Below are positions 36,513 to 44,756 of a stretch of 64,000 nucleotides of DNA, piece after piece. The first letter of the stretch is position 1, and each line of letters begins with the position of its first letter. The translations under genes were made by a program, and so were the position numbers. Under the pieces are notes generated by a model, which did no database searches, was not told the origin of the DNA, and worked only from the letters and a program-made list of their open reading frames with translations. Source of the DNA: JAEDHM01 sp964368645 (lineage in GTDB: Bacteria > Bacillota > Clostridia > Christensenellales > CAG-1252); the NCBI GenBank assembly GCA_964368645.1, contig CAYJBY010000006.1:1-64000 (forward strand), read 5' to 3'.

Positions 36513-36786
36513 CCTTTTGAGGAAAAAGGGCGGATTTGCTTCGTTCCTGTCTGCGGATTNNNNNNNNNNNNNNNNNNNNNNNNNNNNNNNNNNNNNNNNN
36601 NNNNNNNNNNNNNNNNNNNNNNNNNNNNNNNNNNNNNNNNNNNNNNNNNNNNNNNNNNNCCTTTTGAGGAAAAAGGGCGGATTTGCTTCGTTCCTGTCTG
36701 CGGATTTCCTCGGTTACATACGTGAAGTATGCGCCCGTCGGTAAATCCTTGCCGAGCCTCGCCTCTCCACCCTTTTTCCTCAAAAG
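36513..36786. repeat. Small TIR element (MITE-like) with a false duplication across an assembly gap
   Basis: CTTTTGAGGAAAAAGGG (36661-36677) and its exact reverse complement (36770-36786) bound a 126-bp element. It contains a CATAC/GTATG hairpin and no gene of its own. The first 47 bases of the element also stand directly before the N run (36513-36559), identical to 36660-36706. In the true genome there is probably one copy directly behind the guaA stop. Similar elements inside gut Firmicutes genomes are mobile or hairpin-forming. Confidence 0.75.
36560..36659. other. Assembly gap (100 N)
   Basis: Exactly 100 N, the conventional placeholder for unknown length. Both flanks carry the same 47 bp, so the real gap may be zero or the contigs may simply overlap. 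Confidence 0.98.
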
Positions 36787-37019
36787 CTAATTCTTTTGTT
36801 AATTTGGGTACTGGACGAAGTGAAGAGATTAGGTAAGTGCGTAAGAACATATCGAGTACCTTGTTATACTCTTTATCCACTGGGTTTGTGAGAATATACT
36901 GCAATATCCGAGTTAATCTCAATCGTATCCTTTTAGAAGAACTAACATAGTACGCTAACACATAATCAAACTATCATAGAGTAAAAAAGACGGATATATC
37001 CGATAAAAAGAGAGGGAGT

Positions 37020-38369
37020 ATGGATTTACCGACAGCTTTTCAAGCACGAATGAAAACGCTTTTAGGGGAACAATACCCCCTTTTTGTTGCGGAATACGAC
37101 AATCCGCCGAAAAAAGCTCTGCGGCTTAATTCCTTCAAGCCCTGTCCTGCCGCCCTGACGCGATTTCCGCTTACGCCTATGCCCTACGGCGAGGACTGCT
37201 ACTATTACGAGGACGCAAGACCGGGCGCGGATATTCTTCACGATGCAGGAGCCTACTATATTCAGGAGCCGTCCGCGATGTTTCCCGTAAGCTGTATCCC
37301 TATCCGCAAGGGCTGGAAGGTACTGGACGTATGCGCCGCACCAGGCGGCAAAAGCGGTCAGCTTGCCTCCGCCGTGGGAGCAAGCGGATTTTTGCTTTCC
37401 AACGAGATAATGCCGCTACGCGCTAAGATTCTGCTTTCCAACGCGGAAAGACTGGGGCTTACCAATACGGCGGTCACTATGCTCCCCTCGGAAACCTTGG
37501 CGACTCTGTACCGCGACAGCTTCGACGCCGTGCTGGTTGACGCGCCCTGTTCGGGCGAGGGTATGTTCCGCAAGGAGCCCGACGCCCTTAAGGACTGGTC
37601 GGAAGCTACCGTGGATAACTGCGCCAAAAGGAGCGCGGAAATATTAGCTAACGCGGCTTGTTGCGTCAAGGTGGGCGGCTATCTGTTATATTCCACCTGC
37701 ACCTTTGCCCCTGACGAGGACGAGATTAACGTAGCCAAATTCTTAAAAACTCACGAAGACTTCGAGCTTATTGAGCCTTGCTTCCCCACGCCCTACGCCG
37801 CTTGCGGCTATCCCCAATTCGGCAACGCGGTGCTAAGCTCCTGTCGGCGGCTATATCCTCACCTAACCCTCGGCGAAGGTCAGTTTGCCGCTTTAATGGT
37901 TAGAAAACAGGGAGAAAACAACCCTGCCAAACAAAAATCGGGCGTGTTACCCCTCACCAAAGCCGAAATCAAAATCGTCGGCGACTTTTTCAAAAGCGTA
38001 TTTTCCGATTGGGAAACTTTTGATTTTGCCCGATACGGCGAGGGAATTTACATTTTACCCTCTGCCGCTCTACCCTTGCCTTCCTTCAAAATGCTTTCTC
38101 CGGGAGTCAAGGCAGGCACCATCGAGAAAAACCGCTTTATCCCCCATCATCAACTTTTCAGCGCATACGGCGGCAGATGCCTTCGCAAAGCGGAGCTAAT
38201 CGCAGATTCTCCACTGTTATCCGCATATTTATCGGGTAACGAAATACAGTTCGACCTGCCTGACGGGTGGGGCGCGATAACCGTTGAGGGTTGCCCCCTA
38301 GGCGGCTTTAAGGCGGTTGACGGCAGACTTAAAAACCACTACCCCAAGGGCTTGCGCCGCAATTTGTAG
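37020..38369 (+). CDS. RsmF/NOL1-type rRNA cytosine-C5 methyltransferase
   Basis: The 449-residue protein has the NOL1/NOP2/Sun family blocks in order: YIQEPSAMFP (substrate entry), LDVCAAPGGKSGQLA (SAM motif I, about 107-121), VDAPCSGEGMF (catalytic motif with the releasing Cys) and YSTCTFAPDEDE (the attacking Cys). A C-terminal RNA-binding extension (about 310-449) matches RsmF-like proteins that methylate 16S rRNA. The start follows AGAGAGGGAGT. The 230 bp before it (36787-37019) show no supported gene. It is the last + gene before a convergent alpha-galactosidase. Confidence 0.9.
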   Translation: MDLPTAFQARMKTLLGEQYPLFVAEYDNPPKKALRLNSFKPCPAALTRFPLTPMPYGEDCYYYEDARPGADILHDAGAYYIQEPSAMFPVSCIPIRKGWKVLDVCAAPGGKSGQLASAVGASGFLLSNEIMPLRAKILLSNAERLGLTNTAVTMLPSETLATLYRDSFDAVLVDAPCSGEGMFRKEPDALKDWSEATVDNCAKRSAEILANAACCVKVGGYLLYSTCTFAPDEDEINVAKFLKTHEDFELIEPCFPTPYAACGYPQFGNAVLSSCRRLYPHLTLGEGQFAALMVRKQGENNPAKQKSGVLPLTKAEIKIVGDFFKSVFSDWETFDFARYGEGIYILPSAALPLPSFKMLSPGVKAGTIEKNRFIPHHQLFSAYGGRCLRKAELIADSPLLSAYLSGNEIQFDLPDGWGAITVEGCPLGGFKAVDGRLKNHYPKGLRRNL

Positions 38370-38464
38370 GCTATTACCGCATTATCATAATATCCTTTTT
38401 AACAAGTATCCGCATAAATGCAAGGTATCCTTTTTTAACAAATATCCGCATAAATGCAAAGTAT

Positions 38465-38516
38465 CCGCATAAACGCGAGATTCTTCGTCACAACGAGGTT
38501 GTTCCTCAGAATGACA
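38465..38516. repeat. Solitary half-palindrome repeat
   Basis: GCGAGATTCTTCGTCACAAC then GAGGTTGTTCCTCAGAATGACA is a reverse-oriented left-type copy of the dispersed repeat family. The surrounding gap 38370-38619 also holds a doubled AACAAGTATCCGCATAAATG-like block. Confidence 0.8.
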
Positions 38517-38620
38517 CTATTTTTTCCTTATGATATAGGGAAGGTTTTATCGTAATAGCCGAGTTAATTACTATCCATATCCATTTTTAACTATCACAAA
38601 ACCCACAGCCTAACCATCAA

Positions 38621-38647
38621 AAAACCGACAGCTTAACTGTCGGTTTT
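38621..38647. terminator. Bidirectional terminator between convergent genes
   Basis: AAAACCGACAG and CTGTCGGTTTT with a five-base loop (CTTAA) sit between the methyltransferase (+) and the alpha-galactosidase (-). T tracts exist on both strands. Confidence 0.85.
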
Positions 38648-38703
38648 TGTTTATTAACTTAATCTATCGGATTATCCGATAATATCGGTTATTTGCTTAT
38701 GTC

Positions 38704-40356
38704 TTAATAGACTACGCCTTTAGCTATATCGAAGCGAAGAACCTTATCCGCACCTGCCTCAACGTACTTAATGGTAATCTCGGTTTTGCCCGTGTATTCG
38801 GCGGATTTGATTTTGATATCCTTCTTAACGAAAGTGTCCTTGAGGATACCGACTTCCTTTTCGCCGTATCTGCCGATATCGTCGGAAACGAACAGTACGC
38901 CGCCGAACATATTATTGATTTTCGCAAGTAACAGCTTCTGCTCCTCGGTGAAAGTGAGGTTAAAATCTCTAAGGAAGAACACGTCGGGATCGTTGACGAA
39001 AACTCTGCCGTTCAGGTGTCTGCGGAAAATACTGTTATTCATAGCGTGCTGTGCAGAGGGCAGGTCGTTATTGATATGTATGCGGTTGTAGATACGGGGC
39101 TTGTAGCTTAAGTCCACGTCACAGCTTATACGGCAAGCGTCAACAATGCCGAAGGTAGGACCGAGAGGTACGCCGCAACCGAGGAACAGCTTATCGCCCA
39201 CACACTCTCTAAGCAAATCCATAGCGTCGCACATAATGGTGCCGCGGGTTTTGCCTGCTCTGGGTATCATACACTGGGAATACAGGAAGTCCAGTTTGAC
39301 CATATCGAAGCCCCACTTATTGCATACCACGTCGAAAACGTGCTTAATATGCTGACGGAAGCCCTCGTTATAAATATCGAAAGTGAACGCGCCGCCCCAA
39401 GCGATACAGCCTAACAGCTCCTTACCCTTCTCGTCCTTCAGAATCCAATCTCTATGCTCGATATAGGTTTTGCTCTCGCGCACTGCGTTGAAAGGAGCGA
39501 GCCAAATACCTGCCTTGTAGCCCTTTTTGTGGATTTGGTCAGCGTAAAAGCCCATATCGTGGTCAAATCTCTCGTTGACTTCCAGCCAATCGCCTACGCA
39601 TCTCTCGTAGCCGTCGTCAATCTGGAAAATATCCGCCTGTTCCTTAGCTCTGTCCAAGCCCTTAAGGTCGCGGAGAATGATTTCGCCGCTGATTTGTGTG
39701 AAATAGTTATACCAGCTGGTGTAACCTGCCATATGGTCGATACGGGGAGCCTTGACGTTCATCGCCTTGAAATAGTTGTCGAAAACCTCGTCATAGGTGC
39801 CGGAGAACTTGACTATATCGAAGACCTTATAAGGAGCGTTGATAACCGCGCCAAGTATGTCCTTATCCACAACCAAGGTGTTGTTGTTGAAGTTGGCGTC
39901 GAAAATGGTAAAGCCCTGACGCTCGCTCAAACTTCCCCACAGTTCCACCTTGTCGCCAACGCGGAAATAGGTGTAGGTATAGCCGTGGAAAACGCCCTTA
40001 ACCTTCTTACTGCCCGGACGGATACGACCGTCGGTGCAGGACCAAACGTACTTTTTCGCAAAGGACGAAATATTAGCAAGGGGCAGATAAGTAGTAGCGG
40101 TGTCGTCCTTGCCGAACTCTCTCGTAGTCGTCCAAGCCTGATATCCGTTAGCGAAGAAAACCTCGCCGTCCTTGTAATCGCGCTTGTAGTCAAAACGGAA
40201 GTTAACCATATACAGCTCGGTCTTAGGGGTAATCGTTGCCGCCAGTCTGCCGCCGTCCTCCGTAACGTCTACGGAATAATGCTCGCCGTTTAACTTGTCG
40301 CTCTCGAAAACCTTATCGCCGATCTTGTATTTTATAAAGAAACCTGTTCTGTTCAT
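38704..40356 (-). CDS. Alpha-galactosidase-type glycoside hydrolase, family GH36
   Basis: The 550-residue cytosolic protein starts at ATG 40356, where GGAGGAGAAT stands directly upstream; an earlier ATG has no site. An N-terminal beta-sandwich (1-200) is followed by a TIM barrel with GYTSWYNYF, FQIDDGY, the nucleophile Asp356 in VKLDFLY and the acid/base Asp413 in RISCDVD. GH36/clan GH-D enzymes remove alpha-galactose from raffinose-type sugars. There is no signal peptide, so the sugar must be imported. There is no transporter beside it. Length is shorter than the 700-residue GH36 enzymes of lactobacilli. Confidence 0.88.
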   Translation of the reverse strand: MNRTGFFIKYKIGDKVFESDKLNGEHYSVDVTEDGGRLAATITPKTELYMVNFRFDYKRDYKDGEVFFANGYQAWTTTREFGKDDTATTYLPLANISSFAKKYVWSCTDGRIRPGSKKVKGVFHGYTYTYFRVGDKVELWGSLSERQGFTIFDANFNNNTLVVDKDILGAVINAPYKVFDIVKFSGTYDEVFDNYFKAMNVKAPRIDHMAGYTSWYNYFTQISGEIILRDLKGLDRAKEQADIFQIDDGYERCVGDWLEVNERFDHDMGFYADQIHKKGYKAGIWLAPFNAVRESKTYIEHRDWILKDEKGKELLGCIAWGGAFTFDIYNEGFRQHIKHVFDVVCNKWGFDMVKLDFLYSQCMIPRAGKTRGTIMCDAMDLLRECVGDKLFLGCGVPLGPTFGIVDACRISCDVDLSYKPRIYNRIHINNDLPSAQHAMNNSIFRRHLNGRVFVNDPDVFFLRDFNLTFTEEQKLLLAKINNMFGGVLFVSDDIGRYGEKEVGILKDTFVKKDIKIKSAEYTGKTEITIKYVEAGADKVLRFDIAKGVVY

Positions 40357-40489
40357 ATTCTCCTCCAAAAAAATTTCAGATAGGTATATTATAAGGTATA
40401 ACTGATTATTTTTCAAGGGCTTATCCGAAAAGGGTGAATATTTTTAAGCATTTATGGTGCTTTCCTCCCCTTTTTCGGTATAAAAAACA

Positions 40490-40615
40490 AATACGCTCTG
40501 CGAGCGACTGCAAAGCGTATCCATTTTTTTACCGCCCTCAAGAACGGCTGACGTCCTAAGCGCGGTAATTATTAACCGATATTCGGTTGTAGGCGAAGGC
40601 CGATTACCGCCTTAG
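40490..40615 (-). terminator. Terminator and inverted repeat behind the TraG-like operon
   Basis: ATACGCT ... AGCGTAT (40492-40520), read on the minus strand, is followed by TTTGTTTTTT and ends the TraG-like transcript. Beside it a larger inverted repeat (CTAAG-GCGGTAAT against ATTACCGC-CTTAG, 40556-40615) encloses a CCGATATTCGG hairpin. Confidence 0.6.
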
Positions 40616-40630
40616 GGCGAAAATCTGCCT

Positions 40631-40808
40631 TCATTTCCTTTTCTTTATTACCCAATGGGAGTTGCGTTTTTTCGTCCGCTCTTGCTTGTCGTGCAAATAC
40701 TTCAAATAGAGTTTCTGCTGCTCCTCCATAATCTTCTTCCGCGTTTCCTCTTCCTCAGTCGTCAAAGGGAAACCCGGCAGGTCTTCTCGTCCCTGTAGGT
40801 CTGATTTT
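40631..40808 (-). pseudogene. Detached C-terminal tail of the TraG/VirD4-like gene
   Basis: In the reading frame shifted by one base relative to the TraG-like gene the sequence continues without stop for about 57 codons as GREDLPGFPLTTEEEETRKK followed by a Lys/Glu-rich helix ending in VIKKRK. This kind of acidic/basic tail is usual at the end of coupling proteins. The frame would be entered if the run of seven A (40805-40811) were six. Present sequence instead ends the main frame at 40755. Confidence 0.6.
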
Positions 40809-42476
40809 TTTGATTTTGCCCTCGGCGTAAAGCTTTTCCAAATTGTAGTAACAGTCCTCGGAGTCAAAGCTCTCGCTTTTGATGGGAGGCACCGCTCTGC
40901 CGTGGGAAAGGTCAGCGCACTTGAAATGAGGTTCCAAGTAGCTGAACATAGGCGGATTACGGAAGGTTTTGACGTAAGCCTCTCCCAGTTTCAAGGTGCA
41001 AAGGTCGCTCTTTTTCACAAGCGGTACGTTGGTAGGCGAGATATTTGCGGAAACGTCGCCGTTGTTGTTGACGCCGTAACCTGTTATCGCGCCGCACTTT
41101 TCGCCCAAGCCGCGGCTGAACTTTTCGATGGTGTTCTGGTTGTTACAGCCGAAAAAGATTTGAGTATCGCAGTTGTCCAGTATGATTTCCTGCACCTTGT
41201 CGCCGTAGCGCATAGAAAGCTGGTCGTAGGACTGTATTCCCAGATGCAGCCACACGCGGCGGCTGCGCATAGTGGATATCCACTTTTCCGCGTCGGGAAG
41301 CTGTGGCATATTGGCGAACTCGTCCAGATAAAAGTGGAAGTCCTGCGTCAACGCCTTGTTCTTAGAATTATCCGCCGCGTATTGCAAAGCGGAGAGCAAT
41401 TGAGTCACGAACATCATACAAAGGTCGTAGGTTATGACTCGCGTTTCGTCCGTCATACAGAAGATAGCCACTTTTTCGGTGGAAAGAGCCTTGGCAATAT
41501 CCCCGATTTCGATATCGGACTTTGCGGTTATGACGTTTATTGGCAGACAGGAATAGCGGTTGAGCTTGTTGTTGATACAGGAGATATAGCTATCTCTGGT
41601 CTGCTTTGCGCTGAGGTTATAATACGCGCCTAATCGTCTTGTATCCGAGCTGAAAGGACGGGACGCAGTCCACTGGTTGATATAGAAACAGTCGTCCTGT
41701 ACGCAGTAGGCTATATTGCCCAGATTATAAAGCGTGAACTTGTCCTCGGTCATACCTCTTTCGGGGTAGTCGGAGTCCTCAAGCATACCCCAAAGTATGA
41801 GGTAAACAGCGTCACGGCTGCCGTAATCCCAGCTAACGTCCTTAGTGCTTTCGATAGGCACCAGTATTTTGGCGATGTTCTTAAGGTCGGTTTGACACTT
41901 GTCAAAAAGCACCATAGCGTGCCTTTGCGCCGCGGCGGTACATTCCCGTTGAGTGCGGTACTTCACGCCCAAAAACTCGTAGGTAAGAGCCTTGTCCTTG
42001 ATTAGCTTTTGGGTATCCTTCGCCTCGCGGTAGTTCTTATAAATCGAGGAAAGAGGATTGTAGTGCATAGAGGAGAAAGGCTCCTTGAAGTTAAGCACGA
42101 AGACCTTATAGCCGTTATCGCGCAGGGTGTCGGCGGTCTGCTCGTATATCGTACCCTTAAGGTCCATAACGAACATAGAATTAGCCTCGCCGCAACGCGC
42201 CGCCAAATCCACTTGGTTGAGGAAAAAGCACTCGGTTTTACCCGAGCCTGTTCCGCCCACGATAAGAGAATGGGTGTTGGGCGCAACCAAAAAGCGGCGT
42301 TTTCCGTTGTCGGTGAAGTTAGCTACCATCGCGCCGTGAAGGGCGGTTTTGCCTACGTCCTCCAGATTGACGGCGTCAAAGCACTCCGCGGTTTGGGGAG
42401 TGATAAGGACGCTGCGCTCAAATTGACTTTCATTTGCATTAACGCAGTTTGCGCTGATTTGTTTTCCGCTAATCAT
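40755..42476 (-). CDS. TraG/VirD4-like ATPase without membrane anchor
   Basis: The 573-residue P-loop ATPase belongs to the type IV secretion coupling-protein family: Walker A GGTGSGKT (74-81), Walker B FYLDEFANMP (Asp385-Glu386), and the family blocks MDLKGTIYEQT and IQSYDQLSMRYG. The N-terminal membrane helices of real coupling proteins are absent; the ATG at 42476 is well set by AGGAGGTAAACTGCA. No relaxase or other conjugation gene is in the window, so this is an orphan, either domesticated or left over from an element. It follows a 235-residue unknown gene by 13 bp. The C-terminus is cut by a one-base shift in an A7 run. Confidence 0.85.
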   Translation of the reverse strand: MISGKQISANCVNANESQFERSVLITPQTAECFDAVNLEDVGKTALHGAMVANFTDNGKRRFLVAPNTHSLIVGGTGSGKTECFFLNQVDLAARCGEANSMFVMDLKGTIYEQTADTLRDNGYKVFVLNFKEPFSSMHYNPLSSIYKNYREAKDTQKLIKDKALTYEFLGVKYRTQRECTAAAQRHAMVLFDKCQTDLKNIAKILVPIESTKDVSWDYGSRDAVYLILWGMLEDSDYPERGMTEDKFTLYNLGNIAYCVQDDCFYINQWTASRPFSSDTRRLGAYYNLSAKQTRDSYISCINNKLNRYSCLPINVITAKSDIEIGDIAKALSTEKVAIFCMTDETRVITYDLCMMFVTQLLSALQYAADNSKNKALTQDFHFYLDEFANMPQLPDAEKWISTMRSRRVWLHLGIQSYDQLSMRYGDKVQEIILDNCDTQIFFGCNNQNTIEKFSRGLGEKCGAITGYGVNNNGDVSANISPTNVPLVKKSDLCTLKLGEAYVKTFRNPPMFSYLEPHFKCADLSHGRAVPPIKSESFDSEDCYYNLEKLYAEGKIKKIRPTGTRRPAGFPFDD

Positions 42477-42489
42477 TGCAGTTTACCTC

Positions 42490-43194
42490 CTAAAATCTAA
42501 ATCCCAAAACGCTACGGTTCAGGTCGTTGTCGTCGAAGAACTCCAGCTTGACGTCCTCGGCGTTCTTAAAAGCCTCGTTACGGCGGTCTTCGGGGAAACA
42601 GGCAAGCCTCTGTTTCAGTCCGTTGGAAAGCTCCTCGCCGTAAAGCTCGGTGCATATACGCTCAACAAGGGTAAGGTAGTCAAGCTCCGCCTCAAAATTC
42701 CCTTCGACGCGGCAGATAGCCGCCGCCGCTTTGACGGAAAAATAGTGCTGAGCCTCCGCTAAGCGGAAAAAGCCCTCCTTAGCCTCCTTGTTTTTGCCGC
42801 AGGCGTAGCAATACGCGGCGTTTTCCAACAGCCCCTCGGCGGTGGAAAGACAGGTACGGGCATACTTCAGCCAAGCGACGCGGTTGGGAAAAAGCTCGTT
42901 CTTGTTTTTGGACAAAAACACGCTTTTCTTAGCGGTAAGAGCGTCAATCAGTTGGCTTTCCGCTTCCGCGCTAACCAAAAGTAAAAGTCCGTTGGCGCAG
43001 TCCTGAAGGGTGCGATAACCCTCCAGCTCGCGGTTCAACAGTACGGCTTTGACGCTGTCGCGGCTTTTATCGTAAACCAAGTTAGCGTCCAAAACCAGCT
43101 CCGCCAAACACTCGCGCTCCTTGTCGGAGTAAAAGCGTCCTGCGGTAAGGGAAAAATATTCTTCGTAAAGTGTGTTTATGTAGGTGTTGTTCAT
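42490..43194 (-). CDS. Unknown helical protein upstream of the TraG-like gene
   Basis: The 234-residue protein starts at ATG 43194, where GAGAGAGGTACACA serves as ribosome site. It is mostly alpha-helical with tetratricopeptide-like spacing (about 95-160: CLSTAEGLLENAAYCYACGK and FRLAEAQHYFSVKAAAAICR), but no TPR consensus is strict enough to call. No signal peptide or membrane span is present. It lies 13 bp before the TraG-like gene and downstream of a regulator gene. A scaffolding or adaptor role for the ATPase is possible but unproven. Confidence 0.7.
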   Translation of the reverse strand: MNNTYINTLYEEYFSLTAGRFYSDKERECLAELVLDANLVYDKSRDSVKAVLLNRELEGYRTLQDCANGLLLLVSAEAESQLIDALTAKKSVFLSKNKNELFPNRVAWLKYARTCLSTAEGLLENAAYCYACGKNKEAKEGFFRLAEAQHYFSVKAAAAICRVEGNFEAELDYLTLVERICTELYGEELSNGLKQRLACFPEDRRNEAFKNAEDVKLEFFDDNDLNRSVLGFRF

Positions 43195-43461
43195 TGTGTA
43201 CCTCTCTCGTATGCGGCAACGGTGCAAGCCGCCCTGCCGCGGTTATAACGGAAATCTTAGGTGTTTAGGCGAGCCGTAGAGCGGTTCTGCCGATTCAAGT
43301 CCGCAAGCGCATAGCCCCTGCCCTCAAGGCGGTAGCTAACCACGCCGGGTTTTGACTGTCGGCAAACAACGTAAAGGAGTACGCCCTTCGGTCAATAGCT
43401 CCAAACGCCGTGTGTTTCCCTGACTCTTTTTCGCGGTATCCGCAGGCGGATTCCTTAAGGC

Positions 43462-43941
43462 TTAAACCCCGTCGGTTCTCACTTCCTTGCGGCTTTTTGA
43501 GCCTAAGGGCGACAGCTTGTGCTCGGCTAAAAGCATATTGATGCGAGTTATGTCCACTGCTTGTCCGTAAAGCTCCTCGTCACGGCAATAAAAATCGTTT
43601 GCCGCGTAATATTTTACCACCGCGTCCGTCATATTGTGGGGAAAATAAAAGCCCGCTGCCTTAAACAATTGCTCAATTTCCTCCGCAGTCGCCAATAACC
43701 CGATTGCCGCCGCAAGGAGTATATGACGTGTCGGACGGGTAATCTTGCCGTTAAAGATGCCGGTGTACTCGGCACAGCTTAACAGTCCGTCGTGCCAAAC
43801 CTGAGAACAGCTCTTGTTGGACTTTTTTTCCAAGGCCTGAATAAGCTGCTTGATTGACGGCGACTCGTGCTCCGCGCACAACTCGAGCAGCTCGGGTTCG
43901 GATATTGTTAAATCAAATGCGTTGCTGGTTTTCATCATCAT
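43462..43941 (-). CDS. XRE-like helix-turn-helix protein, first gene of the TraG-like operon
   Basis: The 159-residue protein has a middle part following the pattern TRxxxLAAAIGLxxxxEEIEQLFKAAG (about 68-94) and a tail YYAANDFYCRDEELYGQAVD. This is the pattern seen in a Firmicutes branch of XRE-like regulators whose DNA-binding helix precedes a LLKxAG helix and ends in PLG (here LSPLGSKS). Three consecutive ATG codons follow GAGGAGGTATATG, so the exact start is uncertain by two residues. It is separated from the next gene by 270 bp and from its own putative promoter by about 430 bp. Confidence in the XRE call is moderate. Confidence 0.6.
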   Translation of the reverse strand: MMMKTSNAFDLTISEPELLELCAEHESPSIKQLIQALEKKSNKSCSQVWHDGLLSCAEYTGIFNGKITRPTRHILLAAAIGLLATAEEIEQLFKAAGFYFPHNMTDAVVKYYAANDFYCRDEELYGQAVDITRINMLLAEHKLSPLGSKSRKEVRTDGV

Positions 43942-44024
43942 ATACCTCCTCTACGATGAATAGGTTATCGAAACGGCTCTTCGTCCGTTAGCTTTTGTTT
44001 TTCGCGGTGTTCTCGTTTGCGCGT

Positions 44025-44153
44025 GGGATTTACAATCCCTATTGCACTCTTAGAACAACCGCTTTTCTTGCACCTTAAACAATAAGCACTTCGCTTGTCC
44101 TTATTCCCAAGATTATAGGTGCTGTCTTTGCAAGGGATTTGTAATCCCTATTG
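44025..44153. repeat. Pair of GGGATT-N3-AATCCC palindromes upstream of the XRE-like gene
   Basis: GGGATTTACAATCCCTATTG (about 44025-44044) and GGGATTTGTAATCCCTATTG (about 44132-44151) are two copies of one imperfect palindrome in the leader of the XRE-like gene. They are natural candidates for its own operator sites. Confidence 0.55.
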
Positions 44154-44376
44154 GCGATAGTTTTCGGCTTACGTTGGCGGCTTTTATAGGACTTTAGCGT
44201 TCTTATTTCTGTTTGAAGAGAGCGAAAAAGTATCGCCACTCCCCTAAACGGAAAAGTAAACGCATATTGAGTTGTGGTGCAGAATATCAAAAAATCCAAA
44301 TGATATTCCCGACTTCGGCAGGACACACGCCTACCTGTGAAGAAGCAATTTTCGCAACCGCCCTCCTATATATTTC

Positions 44377-44406
44377 TATAATAAACTATAACATTTGTTT
44401 TGTCAA
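44377..44406 (-). promoter_or_regulatory. Minus-strand promoter of the XRE/TraG-like operon
   Basis: On the minus strand TTGACA (44401-44406), an 18-bp spacer and TATTAT (44377-44382) would start RNA near 44370, leaving a leader of about 430 nt that contains the two palindromes. Confidence 0.65.
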
Positions 44407-44464
44407 TGGCTTTTTCAAAACTTTTATTTCGGCGGTTTTTTCGTAATCGCGCTCCCATCACCCT

Positions 44465-44494
44465 TAAATATTTATCATTGATGATAAATATTTA
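44465..44494. repeat. 30-bp perfect palindrome in AT-rich DNA
   Basis: Fourteen-base arms (TAAATATTTATCAT / ATGATAAATATTTA) enclose two bases, TG. It lies 60 bp upstream of the minus-strand promoter, next to a pure A/T tract (44494-44530). Confidence 0.8.
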
Positions 44495-44756
44495 TATTAA
44501 ATGCTATATTATATTATAATAATATATATAGTGTATTGGGCGATATTTGCTTCGGAAAAAAATTTTGTAAAATTTTTATTTTCTTCGATTTTTTCCCAAA
44601 AAGACCTTCCTTTTTGCTATCCACCGCCGATTTTATCTCTTTTTTGCCTCCCTGCAACTCTCCGTTGCCTATTGTTTTTCTCGCCTTGACCTATCCGCAT
44701 TCTTGACGTATTCACACTCTTTACCTGTCCACGCTCTCAATGACAAGTAACTTATC

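Noticed and set aside
36443..36961. Proteins reading through the N run (plus and minus frames at 36443-36961)
   Set aside because: They contain runs of undefined residues, translate the inverted-repeat element and have no ribosome site. The part 36787-36961 minus starts at GTG without a site and remains unsupported.
40625..43941. Complete conjugative or mobilisable element around the TraG-like gene
   Set aside because: No relaxase, VirB4, VirB6, integrase or attachment repeat was found within reach, so only an orphan operon can be claimed.
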